Shown here: in pieces, positions 23,301 through 34,271 of the stretch | How positions within the stretch are numbered: position 1 is the stretch's first letter | Layout: each line of letters opens with the position of its first letter | NCBI GenBank assembly: GCA_021292165.1 | Contig: CM037876.1 | Span: forward strand, 39,418,575-39,482,574 | From: Shinisaurus crocodilurus | Taxonomy: Eukaryota > Chordata > Lepidosauria > Squamata > Shinisauridae | Length of the DNA: 64,000 nucleotides | Direction of reading: 5' to 3' | Made by a program: the position numbers and the translations under genes | Notes under the pieces: model-generated | Databases searched by the model: none | The model's input: the letters and a program-made list of their open reading frames with translations, nothing else | What the model was told of the DNA's origin: nothing

Positions 23301-24108
23301 CATTGGTCCTATTAGATTTTCCTATAGCCTTGATATCACTGATCATAAGGTGTCAGCAACTTGCTTTTGATATGTGGTAGGGTAGACATTCACTGGGCTG
23401 CTCTTCAACAGTTCCACTTTATTCTTGGTAGGTTGGGTGGGAAGGGTCCTAAGACATAGGAGAGTGATGGGTGATTACTAGTCATCCCCCAAGGACAATG
23501 CCTGTGGAGACCAGAGGATTGCCTCTTATCCTCAACATCATCATTTCCTTTACTTTGACCAGCTAGGTCTTACAGCATTCAGTTTTTCTGGTGATGACTG
23601 GAAAATGGATGTAGACAAGTCAATTTGAGTTGAATCCACGTATAATAGATTGACAGCTTGTGGGAAAAGAACATTTGCCATTGATCATGTTCCGTGTACT
23701 TTCATTGAGATGACAAAGTTCTGCAACACTGGGGTGCTTCTGGATCCACATCCACTGCTGCACCAAGAACTTCAAGCAGTAAAGGGAAGTGGAAGGGCAA
23801 GAAGGCTACAATCCCTTTTTTGCAGGATGTATACCTTGTGTCTCTCATACACATCTTTGCAACCTCACAAGACAACTGGAATGTGCTTTATGCAGCACTG
23901 CCCTAGCTAATTGCTTGGAAGCTTCAGATGGAGCAGAATGTTAGTAACTCACCTCTCTGTAAGGGAGCACATACAAAAATATTGTAGCAGTAGCATTTTG
24001 AAATGGTTCACTTCAAAGCATAAATAAAGATGTGTGTTTTTTTTAAAAAAATACTTCCTTTCAGGCAATATACATATCCCTCACTCCTCACCTTCCATTT
24101 TCATAATA
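23301..24108. other. No gene seen; intronic sequence
   Basis: No recognised repeat. Short frames only. Confidence 0.4.
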
Positions 24109-24357
24109 CAGTAATACCTTGGATTACAAGTAACTTGGTTTGAGAGCGTTTTGCAAGACAAGCAAATTTTTAAATATTTATTTTTAAAAAATTGACTTGA
24201 TATACAAGCAATGTCTTGCAATACAAGTACTGTAGTACGGCTTAAATTAAAAATCTCTGTACATTTTTTGGGGGGGGATTTTGTTTTGATATAAGAGTGT
24301 TTTGGATTACAAGCACGTTTCCGGAACGAATTATGCTCTCAATGCAAGGCATGACTG
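24109..24357. mobile_element. Tigger-like MITE, copy 3 (TA TSD)
   Basis: cagtaataccttggattaca...gcaaggcatgactg, with TA flanks. The centre (gtactgtagtacggcttaaa) is shared with copy 4 and differs from copies 1-2. Confidence 0.85.
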
Positions 24358-24725
24358 TACTACTCGAAAGCACCCCCTTGAGTTTACTATACATGAGCAA
24401 GAACATGTTGAGGCTAATCTTGGTGGAGACTTATCAAAGTTCAAACCTGAGCAACTTTCAGACCCTTTTAATTTAGGATGAATTTTATCATATGTGTTTA
24501 CTATGGTTTGACTTGATATTATATGTAGGAATGACAACTTATTATAGATCAGATAATCAAATAAACTAAAACACTTATTTAATCTTAAGTTATCTTGATT
24601 AAGGAAGTAAAGAAATGGAAGAATTTTAACTATTCTTCTCTGGCACTCATACAAAGGAGAAATGGCCATATTCTGTACTTTTAAATCTGCTCAGGTCAAA
24701 CTTCCTCCAACCAAACCCTTACTCT

Positions 24726-24857
24726 GGGTTGGATTCCAGCTTAATCATACTGAGAGTAGATCCATTGAAATCAATGGGACTTAAGCTAGTCATGACTAAC
24801 TTGTCTCATTGATTTCAGTGGGTCTACTGTAAATATGACTAAGCCATGATCCAGTCC
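24726..24857. mobile_element. Palindromic MITE family B, copy 3
   Basis: gggttggattccagcttaat...ccatgatccagtcc, with arms 'tccattgaaatcaatgggac' and 'gtctcattgatttcagtggg'. Flanked by TCT at 24723-24725 and 24858-24860, a possible 3-bp duplication. Confidence 0.7.
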
Positions 24858-24860
24858 TCT

Positions 24861-26474
24861 ATTTCTTCTATTTTTTTCTTTTGGTTGCTTTCCTCATGGA
24901 TTGTGCCTTGCTCTGAAAGTAAAATGGAAAAGAAAAGAGGTTTGAATCCTACCAGTCTAGCAGACTGAAGAAAATCAGAATGAAGTGCAGGAAAATCTCA
25001 GCTTTCTTGTAACTGTTCCCAAATATAGCAATTGGATTTTCGGAATCATTCTCAGAACAGCCTGCTTTAAAAAGCACAACACCCTCCACCACCAGATCTA
25101 TTTGTTTTAGTTCTCTCCTTCCCTAATTTAAACAATATGCACTTTATAGTTAGCAATCTCGATTGGCCATCTACGTTCCTTTGGACTTCAGTTAGTTTGT
25201 TCTCTTCTGAGCCCTGATGATGTTCCAGTTTCTCCAAATGTAATAGGGACTGATCATCATCTAGACAAAAGCACTCCATAGCCAGATGAACAAATAACTG
25301 TCATGCAGCCTGTGAGCCTGCCTACCAGACTGTGAACGGTAAGTCTGGTCTGCAGAGCATTTACTCTATAACTCTGGCTCTCACTTTGTTTCCAGCTGTT
25401 CCAACAGAAGTAGGAACAGTTTCCATTTTATGAAAACAACCTTGCTGATAATAATGTAAGCGAAGGCGGATTTTTACATTCATGCACCATGCTCACTTTC
25501 ATGGTTCATCAGATGCCTGGTGGTCTGCTCTGCACCACACATACAGGTGCAAAGATACCAAGGTGATTCTATTCAGTGACATGGTATTTTGGTACCAGGA
25601 ACAAACCCTTCAAACATGCCTGCATAAATATGTGGATTCAGTCATATACTGTAATATAAGTAATTACTGAAATAGCCACAAGGTGGGAGATTTCATTTCT
25701 GAATAAAATAGGAGACACTTTGTTTAGAAAGGGTCCACAATAGGAAAAAGTTCCCTCATATATCATGTTTTATTACATTGTAAATCTCTGGCTAGGACCA
25801 GGGATTTAATTTTAATTTTTGGATTACACCTAGAATAGTGATGGCCACATTAAAAAAATAATAGATGATGAGATATGAAATATCAACTTTTGGATATGAA
25901 TATGCTCGTAAATCTAGAGTCCTACCGACTTAGAAAATGAGAGTAGGACCAACAATAATAAGCTTCATGCTCTTCTTGTCTTTATCAAATATGTAAAGAG
26001 AAGCATCTTTGAAATGTGTGTCTTCTGTAACCGGTTGCCCCAACATGAATAGTTCAACACTGCATGTAATTGTGATCAGCTGAAGCTGACAGCTGGGGTG
26101 GTTCAGCAGACTGCATATCGGATTTGATCCCGAAAGCCCAACATTCAAAATCATGTTGAGTGATGGACAGTAAAATAGGAATAAGAGCAACCTGTTGTAT
26201 GCCACTGTCAGAATGAATGATAAAGGTTGTGAAATGGATCACACATTTAAAATGTCGGAATTGCAATAATGTGCCGGATTTTAGCTGTTTTGGTGACAAT
26301 GCATTTCACCTAATGCATTTCAAACTTCATATAAAGAGAAAGGTGTACTTTAGGAACAGCAAATAAAGTACACTAACATTTATCTGTAAGGCATGAATGA
26401 TCCCATTTTAGTGAACAATTAGCTTAGGATAAACTGGAGTGCCATTTACATATAATCATATGCAAGAGACACAT
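24861..26474. other. No gene seen; intronic sequence
   Basis: About 1.6 kb without recognisable repeats, RNA genes or coding frames. Confidence 0.4.
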
Positions 26475-26600
26475 TATTTATTTATTACATTTCTATACAT
26501 ACTGCCCAATAGCCAAAGTTCTCTGAGCTGATCGCAACAATTAAAACCATAAAATACAGCATGATAAAATATAACGTAAATATAACGTAAATATAAAAAA
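26475..26600 (-). mobile_element. LINE 3' tail fragment (L2-like)
   Basis: 'tttatttattacatttctat' followed by 'actgcccaatagccaaagtt' is the noncoding 3' end of an L2-like LINE in minus orientation. 'ataacgtaaat' is tandemly repeated at its right edge. Confidence 0.55.
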
Positions 26601-26606
26601 TATAAG

Positions 26607-26843
26607 AGAGCCAGTGTGGCGTAGTGGTTAGAGTGTTGGACTGGGACTCGGGAGATCCGGGTTCTAGTCCCCACTTGGCCACGAAGCCCCCTGGGTGACT
26701 TTGGGCCAGTCATGGTCTCTCAGCCTAACCTACCTCACAGGGTTGTTGTGAGGATAAAATGGAGAGGAGAATTATGTAAGCCGCCCTGGGTTCCTTGCAG
26801 GAAAAAGGCGGGGTATAAATATAATAAGTAAATAAATAAATAA
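26607..26843 (+). mobile_element. Sauria-type SINE
   Basis: Complete: agagccagtgtggcgtagtg head with A box, B box GGTTCTAGTCC, body, and an aataagtaaataaataaata tail. It is the cleanest of the three full copies. Confidence 0.92.
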
Positions 26844-27587
26844 TGTTCATGGCAAAGTTCATTTAATCAGAATAGTTAACTGGAGCCCAATATGTGGGAG
26901 CTTTCTTGCATATTGTGCTACCAACTATAACATGCTTTTACAAGTCATTCAATGAACAGATTTAACAAACTTGCAAATGTGGTTCATATGGTACAAAATG
27001 AGATAAACAGCCATTTTTAATTCATGTAGCTTTATGACAACATTAACATCTGAACATGCATATTATGTTGGTTGGTCAGTATGATACTGCACAGGCACAG
27101 TGAGTGATTTAAGAACTTCTTGTCCATGGTTTAATAGATTTCTACTAAAACTGCCCTTCCCTTTGGACTGCCATTTTTTTCAAGGGAGATGTTTAGTATT
27201 GGCCAGTTGTAGTCTGACTGAGTGATGTTCTGAAGACTTGCAATGAGGGTTGAGACTTACACATGACAACTGGAACAACTTGAGCTTTCATTCATTCACT
27301 TGGAACTTTTGACTTTGCAAATGAGAACCTTCTGGTGCAAAGTCCCTGATTTTCCCTCCTCCCAAGCTGTGTTAATAAAAACAGATCTAGAAGGATGCTC
27401 ATTTGCTGGTAGCATCCACATGAATGGAGTGACAAGTCTTTATGTTTATCCATGTAAATCAGCTGCTATTATAATATTATGAGGTGGGTAATTCTCAGTG
27501 CTGAATCATTATTTAACATATTTTCAATTATTAACCTTCTCTCAATTAAGTATAAACTTTTCAAGTGAAGTTCAGTGTCAGAAGTTT

Positions 27588-27611
27588 GAGGGGGTAGCTG
27601 TGTTAAGTCTG

Positions 27612-27646
<35 letters not shown>

Positions 27647-27716
27647 GTCTTGTGGCACTCGGCCTTTAAAGTGCCACAAGTGCTTACTTTATAGCCCAGG
27701 AAAGCTTGGGTCACAA
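27588..27716 (+). repeat. Dispersed 'GGTAGC-GTGTTAGTCTGTT' repeat with CA expansion
   Basis: Blocks 'gggtagctgtgttaagtctg' and 'tcttgtggcactcggccttt' are shared with the minus-strand copy at 34702-34785. Here a (CA)n microsatellite of about 30 bp (27614-27642) separates them. 'cttgtggcact' and 'agtgccacaag' form a small hairpin. Confidence 0.6.
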
Positions 27717-27719
27717 TAA

Positions 27720-27805
27720 GGCTGAAATCCTACACTCAGTTTCCTGAAAGTAAGCTCCACTGAACTTAATGGGGCTGACCTTTGAGGAGAAATAGGATTG
27801 TGTTG
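27720..27805. mobile_element. GGCTGCAATCC MITE, family C, copy 1 (TAA TSD)
   Basis: ggctgaaatcctacac...ataggattgtgttg, flanked by TAA at 27717-27719 and 27806-27808. The core has 'ccactgaacttaatggggct'. 86 bp. Confidence 0.75.
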
Positions 27806-27907
27806 TAAATCCATTCATGTTTAGGATGCCACCAGACTCATGAGGTGCGTCCGTGTGTGTATGCACACGCCTGTGTGCGAAATGTTATAAGTATCTTGTG
27901 AGATAAA

Positions 27908-27910
<3 letters not shown>

Positions 27911-27944
<34 letters not shown>
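27911..27944. repeat. (TA)n microsatellite
   Basis: A pure TA run of about 34 bp, roughly 65 bp inside the intron from the ARSJ exon 1 donor. Confidence 0.95.
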
Positions 27945-27945
<1 letters not shown>

Positions 27946-28002
27946 GAATTCAATTTTAGGGGTGATTGAAATCAGGCTAATGACCACCCAAACACAAACT
28001 CC

Positions 28003-28009
28003 CCTTACC
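28003..28009 (-). promoter_or_regulatory. ARSJ: Splice donor of ARSJ exon 1
   Basis: On the minus strand the exon ends GGAAG and the intron opens GTAAGG, close to the ideal AG|GTAAGT. The first intron base is 28008. Reading on without splicing gives an immediate TAA formed by the donor itself. The junction falls after the second base of the codon following ITG. Confidence 0.9.
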
Positions 28010-28340
28010 TTCCAGTGATGAACTGACTCCGGGACGGCGTGCACATCGGTTGGACGTAGTAGTTCTCCAGTTTAACTCCTTCCGCAGCGAGTTTGTCCAG
28101 GCTGGGCGTCCTGATCTCCGAGCCATGATAGCCCACGTCTCTGAACCCCTGATCATCCGCCAGGATGAAGATGAGGTGCGGCTGGAAAGCGGAGGAGGGG
28201 TCAGCCTCGGGCCCTCCTTCCCCCTTGGCCGTCGTCCCGCGGCTCGCGCTCTCGGGGTCCCCCACCGTGTCCCAAGCCAGGTAGCCGTAGGTGAGGAGGC
28301 TGAGCACGGAGAAGCCGGCCAGCAAGCCCCCGGCCAGCAT
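28009..28340 (-). CDS. ARSJ: Arylsulfatase J, coding exon 1 (partial gene)
   Basis: This exon encodes the first 110 residues, plus two bases of the next codon, of a sulfatase-family enzyme of the ER/secretory route. Residues 2-23 form a hydrophobic signal-anchor segment ending [10 protein letters not shown] low-complexity linker follows, then [20 protein letters not shown] with the metal-binding pair Asp62-Asp63, and [11 protein letters not shown], in which Cys100 is the residue converted to formylglycine. The wording [16 protein letters not shown] and the N-terminal KML..LLAGF..L..LLTYGYL match vertebrate ARSJ better than ARSI (recalled comparison). The start is the ATG at 28338-28340, which has A at -3; the frame is open upstream to at least 28490 but I find no in-frame ATG there. 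The exon ends AG|GTAAGG. Human ARSJ has two exons; exon 2 (most of the catalytic domain) is not in the window. Confidence 0.9.
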
Positions 28341-29130
28341 TTTCCCTCGGCAGAGCCGGGTCGAGCGGCGCTCGCCCCCTCTCCACCTCCCCCGGGTGGA
28401 GGTGAAGGGCCTCGGGGGAGGGGGAGCGTGGGAGAGGTTAGGACTCAAGGGCTCCTCCGCCCGCGGAGAAGCGCTGGGGCGCCGGCGTGCCCATGACAGG
28501 CGCCGCCGAGGGCGAGGTCAGCCGCAGCAGCGCCCACCGTGAGGAGGGGAGAGAGGGCGCCGCCGGGGCGGTCCAAGGGCGCTCTCTCAAAGCATCCCCG
28601 GCTCGCCTGGCAGTGGCAACCACCAGCCAGCCAAGCTGACGGCTCCCAGCTCCATCCTAACCCTAGGCGAGGCAGGGAAGGAGGAGCAGCCGCGTGCCAC
28701 AAGCGGGCAGATACGCCGCCGCCCGCCGCCGCCGGGAAGGAAGCCCGCAGAGAGCTCCCGAGCGCGCTTCGCCCGACTCCTGGGTCTCCCACGGCGGGAC
28801 GCGTCCCTCCGTTTTCCTGGAGGGCGGGAAGGAGGAGCAAGCCGAGAGGAGACGCCGTCCTGCCTGAGCGCCGGCAAGGAACTCTCGCTCCTTCGCTTTC
28901 CTTCCCTCCCGCCTCCCTTTCTCCCACCCATCCCTGGCGAGCGAAGCCAAACAAAACGCCTGCCTGCCTGCCCGCCTCAGTCCACGCGCACGCGCGCGCC
29001 TCCCTGCTGGAGTTGACCGGCGAGAAAAGTGCTGGGCCAGCAGCGGGAGAGGCGACGAGGGAAGGAGCGGTGGCGAGGTCGACTGCCTCTCCCTCTGCCG
29101 TCGTCGTGCCTATTGAGGCGGCTCCTGCTT
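28020..29130. promoter_or_regulatory. ARSJ: CpG island spanning ARSJ promoter, 5' UTR and exon 1
   Basis: About 1.1 kb is sharply GC- and CpG-rich against an AT-rich surround, with runs such as CGCACGCGCGCGCC near 28986. It covers exon 1 and about 800 bp upstream, so the ARSJ promoter very probably lies within 28341-29130. I see no clear TATA box and cannot place a transcription start. Long open frames on both strands here (up to 198 codons) are a by-product of high GC content. Confidence 0.8.
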
Positions 29131-29569
29131 GCTGAGGAGGGCTGTGGGGTGGGTGGGGAGTGCTTAAGCCCCAGAACCTGCCTCAGGATTCAGCTTTGGA
29201 ACATGCAAAGGATATGAGGTGTGCCTCTGAGGACGTGCAGAGTGAATCCGCCTTGTTTCTGCCTTTCCTTCAGGCTTTCAGATCACAAAAGCAGGCCTGA
29301 AATAAATTCAGCGCTGGAGCCAGGGCTCCATTTCTGGAGTATGACCTGGCAGTGAAGGTGGACTTTGTACAGAGTGTCTTTCCAAATGTCAGTGAAACTA
29401 TTAACTACTGATTGTCATGTGACTTTTCAGGTAGGTTGGGACCAAAGGATCTCTCTAAGAAAGTTAGCAGCACTGCTTTGTTTTTCCTCAGACTTGCTTG
29501 GCAGTACATACCAAATCTAAAGGGTGATCAGATGTCAGAGAAGACAGGCAGAGAAGACAGGCTTCCTGT

Positions 29570-30712
29570 ATTTTTATTTATTTATTTACATTTCTATTAA
29601 CTGCTCATGCACAAAATGTTCTCTTGGTGTTTCACAAATAAAAGTTAAAATCATTACAGACATAAAATCTAAAACAGTTAAAACCGGAATAAAACCAGCA
29701 ACAGAAAATAGTGGAAAGAATGTAAAAATCACTAAAACTAAAAAAAAAAAAAAGCCTGGAAAAATAAAAAGGTCTTCACTGGGTGCAGAAAAGAACACAG
29801 GGTAGGAGCCTGGTGAGATATCTGCGGAGGACATTCCACAGCTGGAGTGCCACCACTGAAAAGACCCTATACCCAGTGGCCAGGTGCCTCACCTAATTTT
29901 GGGGATGGGTGCTCAAAGAAGGGCCTCTGAAGATGATCTTAGGTGCCAGGCAGGTATATATGGGAGGACATGCTCCTTCAGGTAACCTGGTCCTAAGAGC
30001 TTTAGGGCTCTAAAGGTTAATACCAGTACTTTGCATTATATCTGGGAGCCAGTGCAGATGATAAAGCACTGGTGTAATATGCATCAGCAATTCCCAATTA
30101 ACAATCTCGCCCTATTTTAGACCATCTGAAGTTTCTGGCCCATTTTAAAAGACAGCCTCACATAAAGCGCATTGCAGTAGTAATCCAAACATGAGGTTAC
30201 CAGAGCGTGTAGCAAGGCTGTCACTGTCTAGATATGGTTGTAGTTGGTATATCAGCCTAAACTGACAAAAGGCATTCCAAGCTACCAAGACAATATGTAC
30301 CTTAAGGGATAGTGCTATATTCAAAGTACCCTCAAACTGTGGGCCTGTTCCTTCTGTGGGAGTGCAGTCGCCTCCAAAATAGGTTGAACATCTCTCATCA
30401 GGACAGATGGACCACTCACAAATAGCACCTTCATCTTGTCTGGATAGAGTCCTCCTTTATTGGCCCTCATCCAGTCCATTGGTGTGTCCAAGGCTCCAAG
30501 CACTATTTCAGAACATGCTGTGCCTCACCTGGATTTGATGAAAAGGAGAGATAGAGCTGAGTGTCATCCATGTTTTAGTGACACCTTAGTCTATGTGTCT
30601 GGATGATCTCGCCTAGCAATTTCATACAGATGTTAAATAGCATGGGGGATAAAATAGAGCCTTGTGGAACTCCATAGTGTAACTGCCAAGGGTCAGACCC
30701 CCAGCAGCACCA
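29570..30712 (-). mobile_element. L2-clade LINE fragment
   Basis: On the minus strand a decayed reverse transcriptase can be followed: GVPQGSILSPML-like text near 30690, DDTQLYLSF near 30590, LDYYCNAL-like text near 30180, and the 'ctccagctgtggaatgtcct' end near 29840. The 3' tail runs through 'tttatttatttatttac' at 29575. There are many stops and indels. Confidence 0.75.
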
Positions 30713-31489
30713 CGTTCTGGAAACAGCCATCTAAGTAGGAGGGGAACCAGTCCAGTCTCCAACTCAGACAGCCTACCCAAAATGATACCATGTGTGGAAG
30801 AGGAAATTTTGGCAAGTACAGCTTGCTATGGAGTGCTGAGGGAGACTGCATCTGTTGAGATTCCTTCTTCTCAGCTATGAGTAGTATAAGAACCCTGTCC
30901 TCCTTTACATGTGACCACCCTCTAAAGAGAAAAACGGAAAATCAAGTGCGCAAGGGAAGCAATTAAGCATTTGAACCAGTGATGGTGGAGCCACAAATCA
31001 CCAAGAGACTGTAGGATCATTTAAAACGATCCAGAAGAAAGGATGTTGTATCTGTTTCAAGAGAGTTCTGGAGAGTGCTGGGGTGGGTAGGTGGGTGAGC
31101 AGGTGAGCGAGAGGAATCCAAAGAGAAAAGTATTACCAGAAGATGGATATAAAACAACAAAAACAACACATATACACTTTATAAAGAATGCTTAAACATA
31201 CAAAGGTAAATAATCATACATAAATTAGTAAGAAATAACAATTTTTGCACAAATGTATTCCATTTCTACTGTTTTTCTCTCATCACTAACATAACTTGTC
31301 TACTTGCAGTTATTGCTAAAGATGATAAAAAAGATATGAATCATAACTACCGTATGTAAAATGTGGTTTTTGAACATTTGAAAAAAAGCAATTGATTGTA
31401 CCAAAATTAATAAAGGATGACTATTAATAAATTGATTCCATTTCTGTTTTCCCACCCTCACACTCTAACTGTGCATTTGGTTTCTTTTT

Positions 31490-31790
31490 CCTAGGTGCAG
31501 CACTTGGCATTTATCCCTATTAAATTTCATTCTGTTGGTTTCAGCCCAGCGCTCCAGCCTATCAAGATCACTTTGAATTTTGTTTCTGTCTTCCAGAGTA
31601 TTAGCTGCCCCCCCCCCCAATTTGTGTCATCTGCAAATTTGATAAGCATTCCCTGCACCTCCTCATCCAAGTCATTAATAAAAATGTTGGAGAGCACTGG
31701 GCCCAGGACCGAGCCCTGTGGTACCCCGCTCATTACCTTTCCCCAGTTTGAGAAGGTACCATAAATGATCATCTTTACTTCAAACCTATG
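31490..31790 (-). mobile_element. CR1-group LINE, RT domain fragment
   Basis: The minus-strand frame reads MSGVPQGSVLGPVLSNIFIN, then DLDEEVQGMLIKFADDTNWG, holding the RT motifs GVPQGS and F-ADD. A C12 run at 31608 disrupts the frame after FADDT. Only the palm region is retained. Confidence 0.8.
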
Positions 31791-32455
31791 AAGTGAGCCA
31801 GTACCCTGTGCTGTGAGGCCCTGGGAAGCTGTGCCTGAGGGGATAGATTCCCCTTCAAGGCTTGCCTTTGGCATCTTGAACAGCTTGTAGCCTCAGACAG
31901 GGGAAGGGAAAGGGTTTATTAGAGCACCTACAGCCTGCTCTTCTAAGTCCTGGCATCTGGATAAGGGAACAGAGCCCCCTCTTCATCTTCTCCTTCCCTT
32001 CTTATAACCACCACCTAGCAGGTAGCCAGGATGCTTGGCAAGACTGACAGGTATTGTGCCAAGAGGCCATCCGTTTCTTCCTTGCTTTTGCAACGGAGCT
32101 GTAGCTGGCCACTAGTCCAGCCAGTTTCTTCCCAGCCATTCCCTCGCTCCAATGGAATGGTAGTACAGTGTTACTTCCCAGTGTGGACTATATTTGGCTG
32201 TATGTCAACATCCATGCCATTCTATTTGTTCATCATGATTCTTTTCTTGTAGTGCTTCTGCTTTCCTGGGCCTATTGTATCACACTTTTGTATCTTGAAC
32301 TTGCATAGCTCTGCTCAATTCTGCTGACATTCTGAACAACTTAATCATGACTGATGTCCCTTCCCCTTCTTTATTTGGATCTTGCACATGGTTTTATACG
32401 CCTTTCCACATCTATTGTTGTTTAGTTTTATTTCCATTTTCAAAAGTCACACTAA

Positions 32456-32541
32456 GGCTGCAATCCTAAATTCATTTACAGGGGAGAAAGCCCCATTGAA
32501 CACAATGTCACTTCTGAGTAAACATGCATAGGCTTATGCTG
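32456..32541. mobile_element. GGCTGCAATCC MITE, family C, copy 2
   Basis: ggctgcaatcctaaattc...cataggcttatgctg, preceded by TAA (32453-32455) and followed by TAC. The core has 'gccccattgaacacaatg'. 86 bp, as copy 1. Confidence 0.75.
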
Positions 32542-33148
32542 TACACATGCCTACAATTTTCAACGAGTCTTTCATTATTCCTAATTTGGTTCACCATATT
32601 CATATTCCAAGCCATAGAGTCACAGTTTATTTTCTTTTCATACCCAGTTTCATTTTTCTTTAGTCTACTTGTGATTGTTGATGGTGCCATGTCTCTTGTC
32701 AGGCCATTTTAGTATCCCTTTGTAGAGGTTTGCTTCGTTGCAAAAATATTGTTTTCAGTATTTCGAGTATCACCACAAAACCTGGAAAATATGAATGCAC
32801 AGGATTTCTTTTCAGCCACAAACCAGCTTGATTTGCTGCCACCCATTCTGGTGCCATTGAAGAACATGCCTGGAAAATGTAACTTTAAAATATTAGCAAC
32901 TTGGTTTCTTAGATTTCTTTTAAATAATGTATGTATACAGAAATATCTTTTTGTTGAACTAAATTTCTCTTAATGCAATAAAACAGGCGTGATTGGACTT
33001 AACTGATCTTATTTACCATAACCTAAAATGCTATATTGCAACTTGTACCTTTTAATTGATACTCTGGTTCAAATATGAAATCAGCCATGATCTCTACTGT
33101 CTGGCCCTAGACAAGCCACTGTCTCTCAGACTCCCAACACCCAGTTTC

Positions 33149-33414
33149 CAGGACTGGCCCAAGACATTCTGTTGCCTGAGGCAGAACAGCAAATGGCTCC
33201 CACAAAGGTCAAGGTGCATAATAATACCCAAGGCTGGTCAAGTTATTTTGGCACCTGAGAGAGAAAATCCCACAGGCGCCTATCTCCCCCCCCCCCTGTA
33301 AAAATGCAACAATTATAAATTAAATAACCAACAAATTGTCACTGTTTCATGACAGACAAAATTCTGCTGCCTGAGGCAGCTACTTCGCTCTGCCTAATGG
33401 TACAGCTGGCCCTA
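33149..33414. mobile_element. Short hAT element with 8-bp TSD
   Basis: Starts CAGGACTGGCCC and ends CAGCTGGCCCTA, flanked by CCAGTTTC at 33141-33148 and 33415-33422. Subterminal 'ctgttgcctgaggcag' is mirrored by 'ctgctgcctgaggcag'. 266 bp, no coding potential. Confidence 0.75.
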
Positions 33415-33453
33415 CCAGTTTCTAATATGAAGATAATAATTTTGGTCTAGCTA

Positions 33454-33701
33454 CAGTAATACCTTGGATTGCAAGTAACTTGGTTTGAGAGCGTTTTGCA
33501 AGACAAGCAAATTTTTAAAATATTTATTTAATTTTTTTTACTTGATATACAAGCGACGTCTTGCAATACAAGTACTGTAGTACAGCTTAAATTAAAAGTC
33601 TCTGTACAATTTTTTTGGGGGATTTCGTTTTGATATAAGAGTGTTTTGGATTACAAGCACGTTTCCGGAACGAATTATGCTCTCAATCCAAGGCATGGCT
33701 G
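33454..33701. mobile_element. Tigger-like MITE, copy 4 (TA TSD)
   Basis: cagtaataccttggattgca...atccaaggcatggctg, with TA flanks. Closely similar to copy 3 throughout (gtactgtagtacagcttaaa). Confidence 0.88.
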
Positions 33702-33785
33702 TATATGAAAGTGCTGTTGTAAGGATTACTGTGATAAAGCATTCAAGAGGGAAATGCTATATACATGCTATGTATAATGGACTAC

Positions 33786-34220
33786 ACCCCTCGCTGGATC
33801 ATCACCTTTAACTGGTGAGTGGGCGTGCGTGTTCCGACGAACCCTGTGAGCAATGCCGTCGGGAGCTATGTACTCCCAGTAGGGTTACCCATGGTGGTAT
33901 GGTCCGGGGAGAGGAACCAGACAAAGAACGATCCAAAACATAAAGTTCTCAACGGCAGAACAGGCAGAAGATAATTAAATCTAAATTACAACGGCTGTGA
34001 AGGTGGATGAAGGCTGCACAGAGAATGGTTTTCCAATCGTCATGGTAACCGTGCCATTGGATCTTTGCCGTTCTCTGTCAAGTTTGTGTGGTCAGGTGAT
34101 TTGTTGTGCACCGATCTCCCCACATAAAACAATTTCACGCACAGGCGTCTTCCAACTCAACGGATCCATCGCTATTTTATCTTGGAAGACAATCTTACTC
34201 GGTCACGAGTGATCACTTAC
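33786..34220 (+). mobile_element. 435-bp RTE-tailed retroposon with 12-bp TSD
   Basis: Flanked by a perfect 12-bp repeat, taatggactaca, at 33774-33785 and 34221-34232. The last 50 bp (ttggaagacaatcttactcg... gtgatcac) are the RTE-like LINE 3' end. The first 380 bp are not found in the other RTE copies here and contain no long frame. It is either a SINE that borrowed the RTE tail or an internally deleted LINE keeping its 5' UTR. A loose A-box-like tggtgagtggg and B-box-like gttccgacgaacc occur near the 5' end, too weak to decide. Confidence 0.75.
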
Positions 34221-34271
34221 TAATGGACTACAGTTTGCTGCTTGAAACCTTATGCCATGTTAAATTTGTTA

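Larger units (their letters stand above)
1..28008 (-). other. ARSJ: Presumed ARSJ intron 1 (continues beyond the window)
   Basis: Because exon 1 reads leftward and no sulfatase exon is found in 1-28000, this whole stretch should be first intron. This is inferred from the two-exon structure of vertebrate ARSJ and the absence of any other host exon. It is filled with the repeats listed separately. Confidence 0.65.

Noticed and set aside
26607..26690. A tRNA gene suggested by the A and B boxes
   Set aside because: It is the head of a Sauria SINE followed by the SINE body and tail. No cloverleaf acceptor end is present.
27600..27660. CRISPR-like short repeats
   Set aside because: These are simple CA repeats. 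No spacer-repeat alternation occurs anywhere in the window, and the DNA is vertebrate.
28340..28448. ARSJ start extended to 28448
   Set aside because: The codon there is TTG, not ATG. The first in-frame ATG found is 28338-28340.
28050..29135. Frames of 148 and 198 codons on the plus strand and 169 codons on the minus strand in the CpG island
   Set aside because: They overlap or oppose ARSJ exon 1 and its promoter, have GC-driven Arg/Pro/Ala/Gly composition and no domain.
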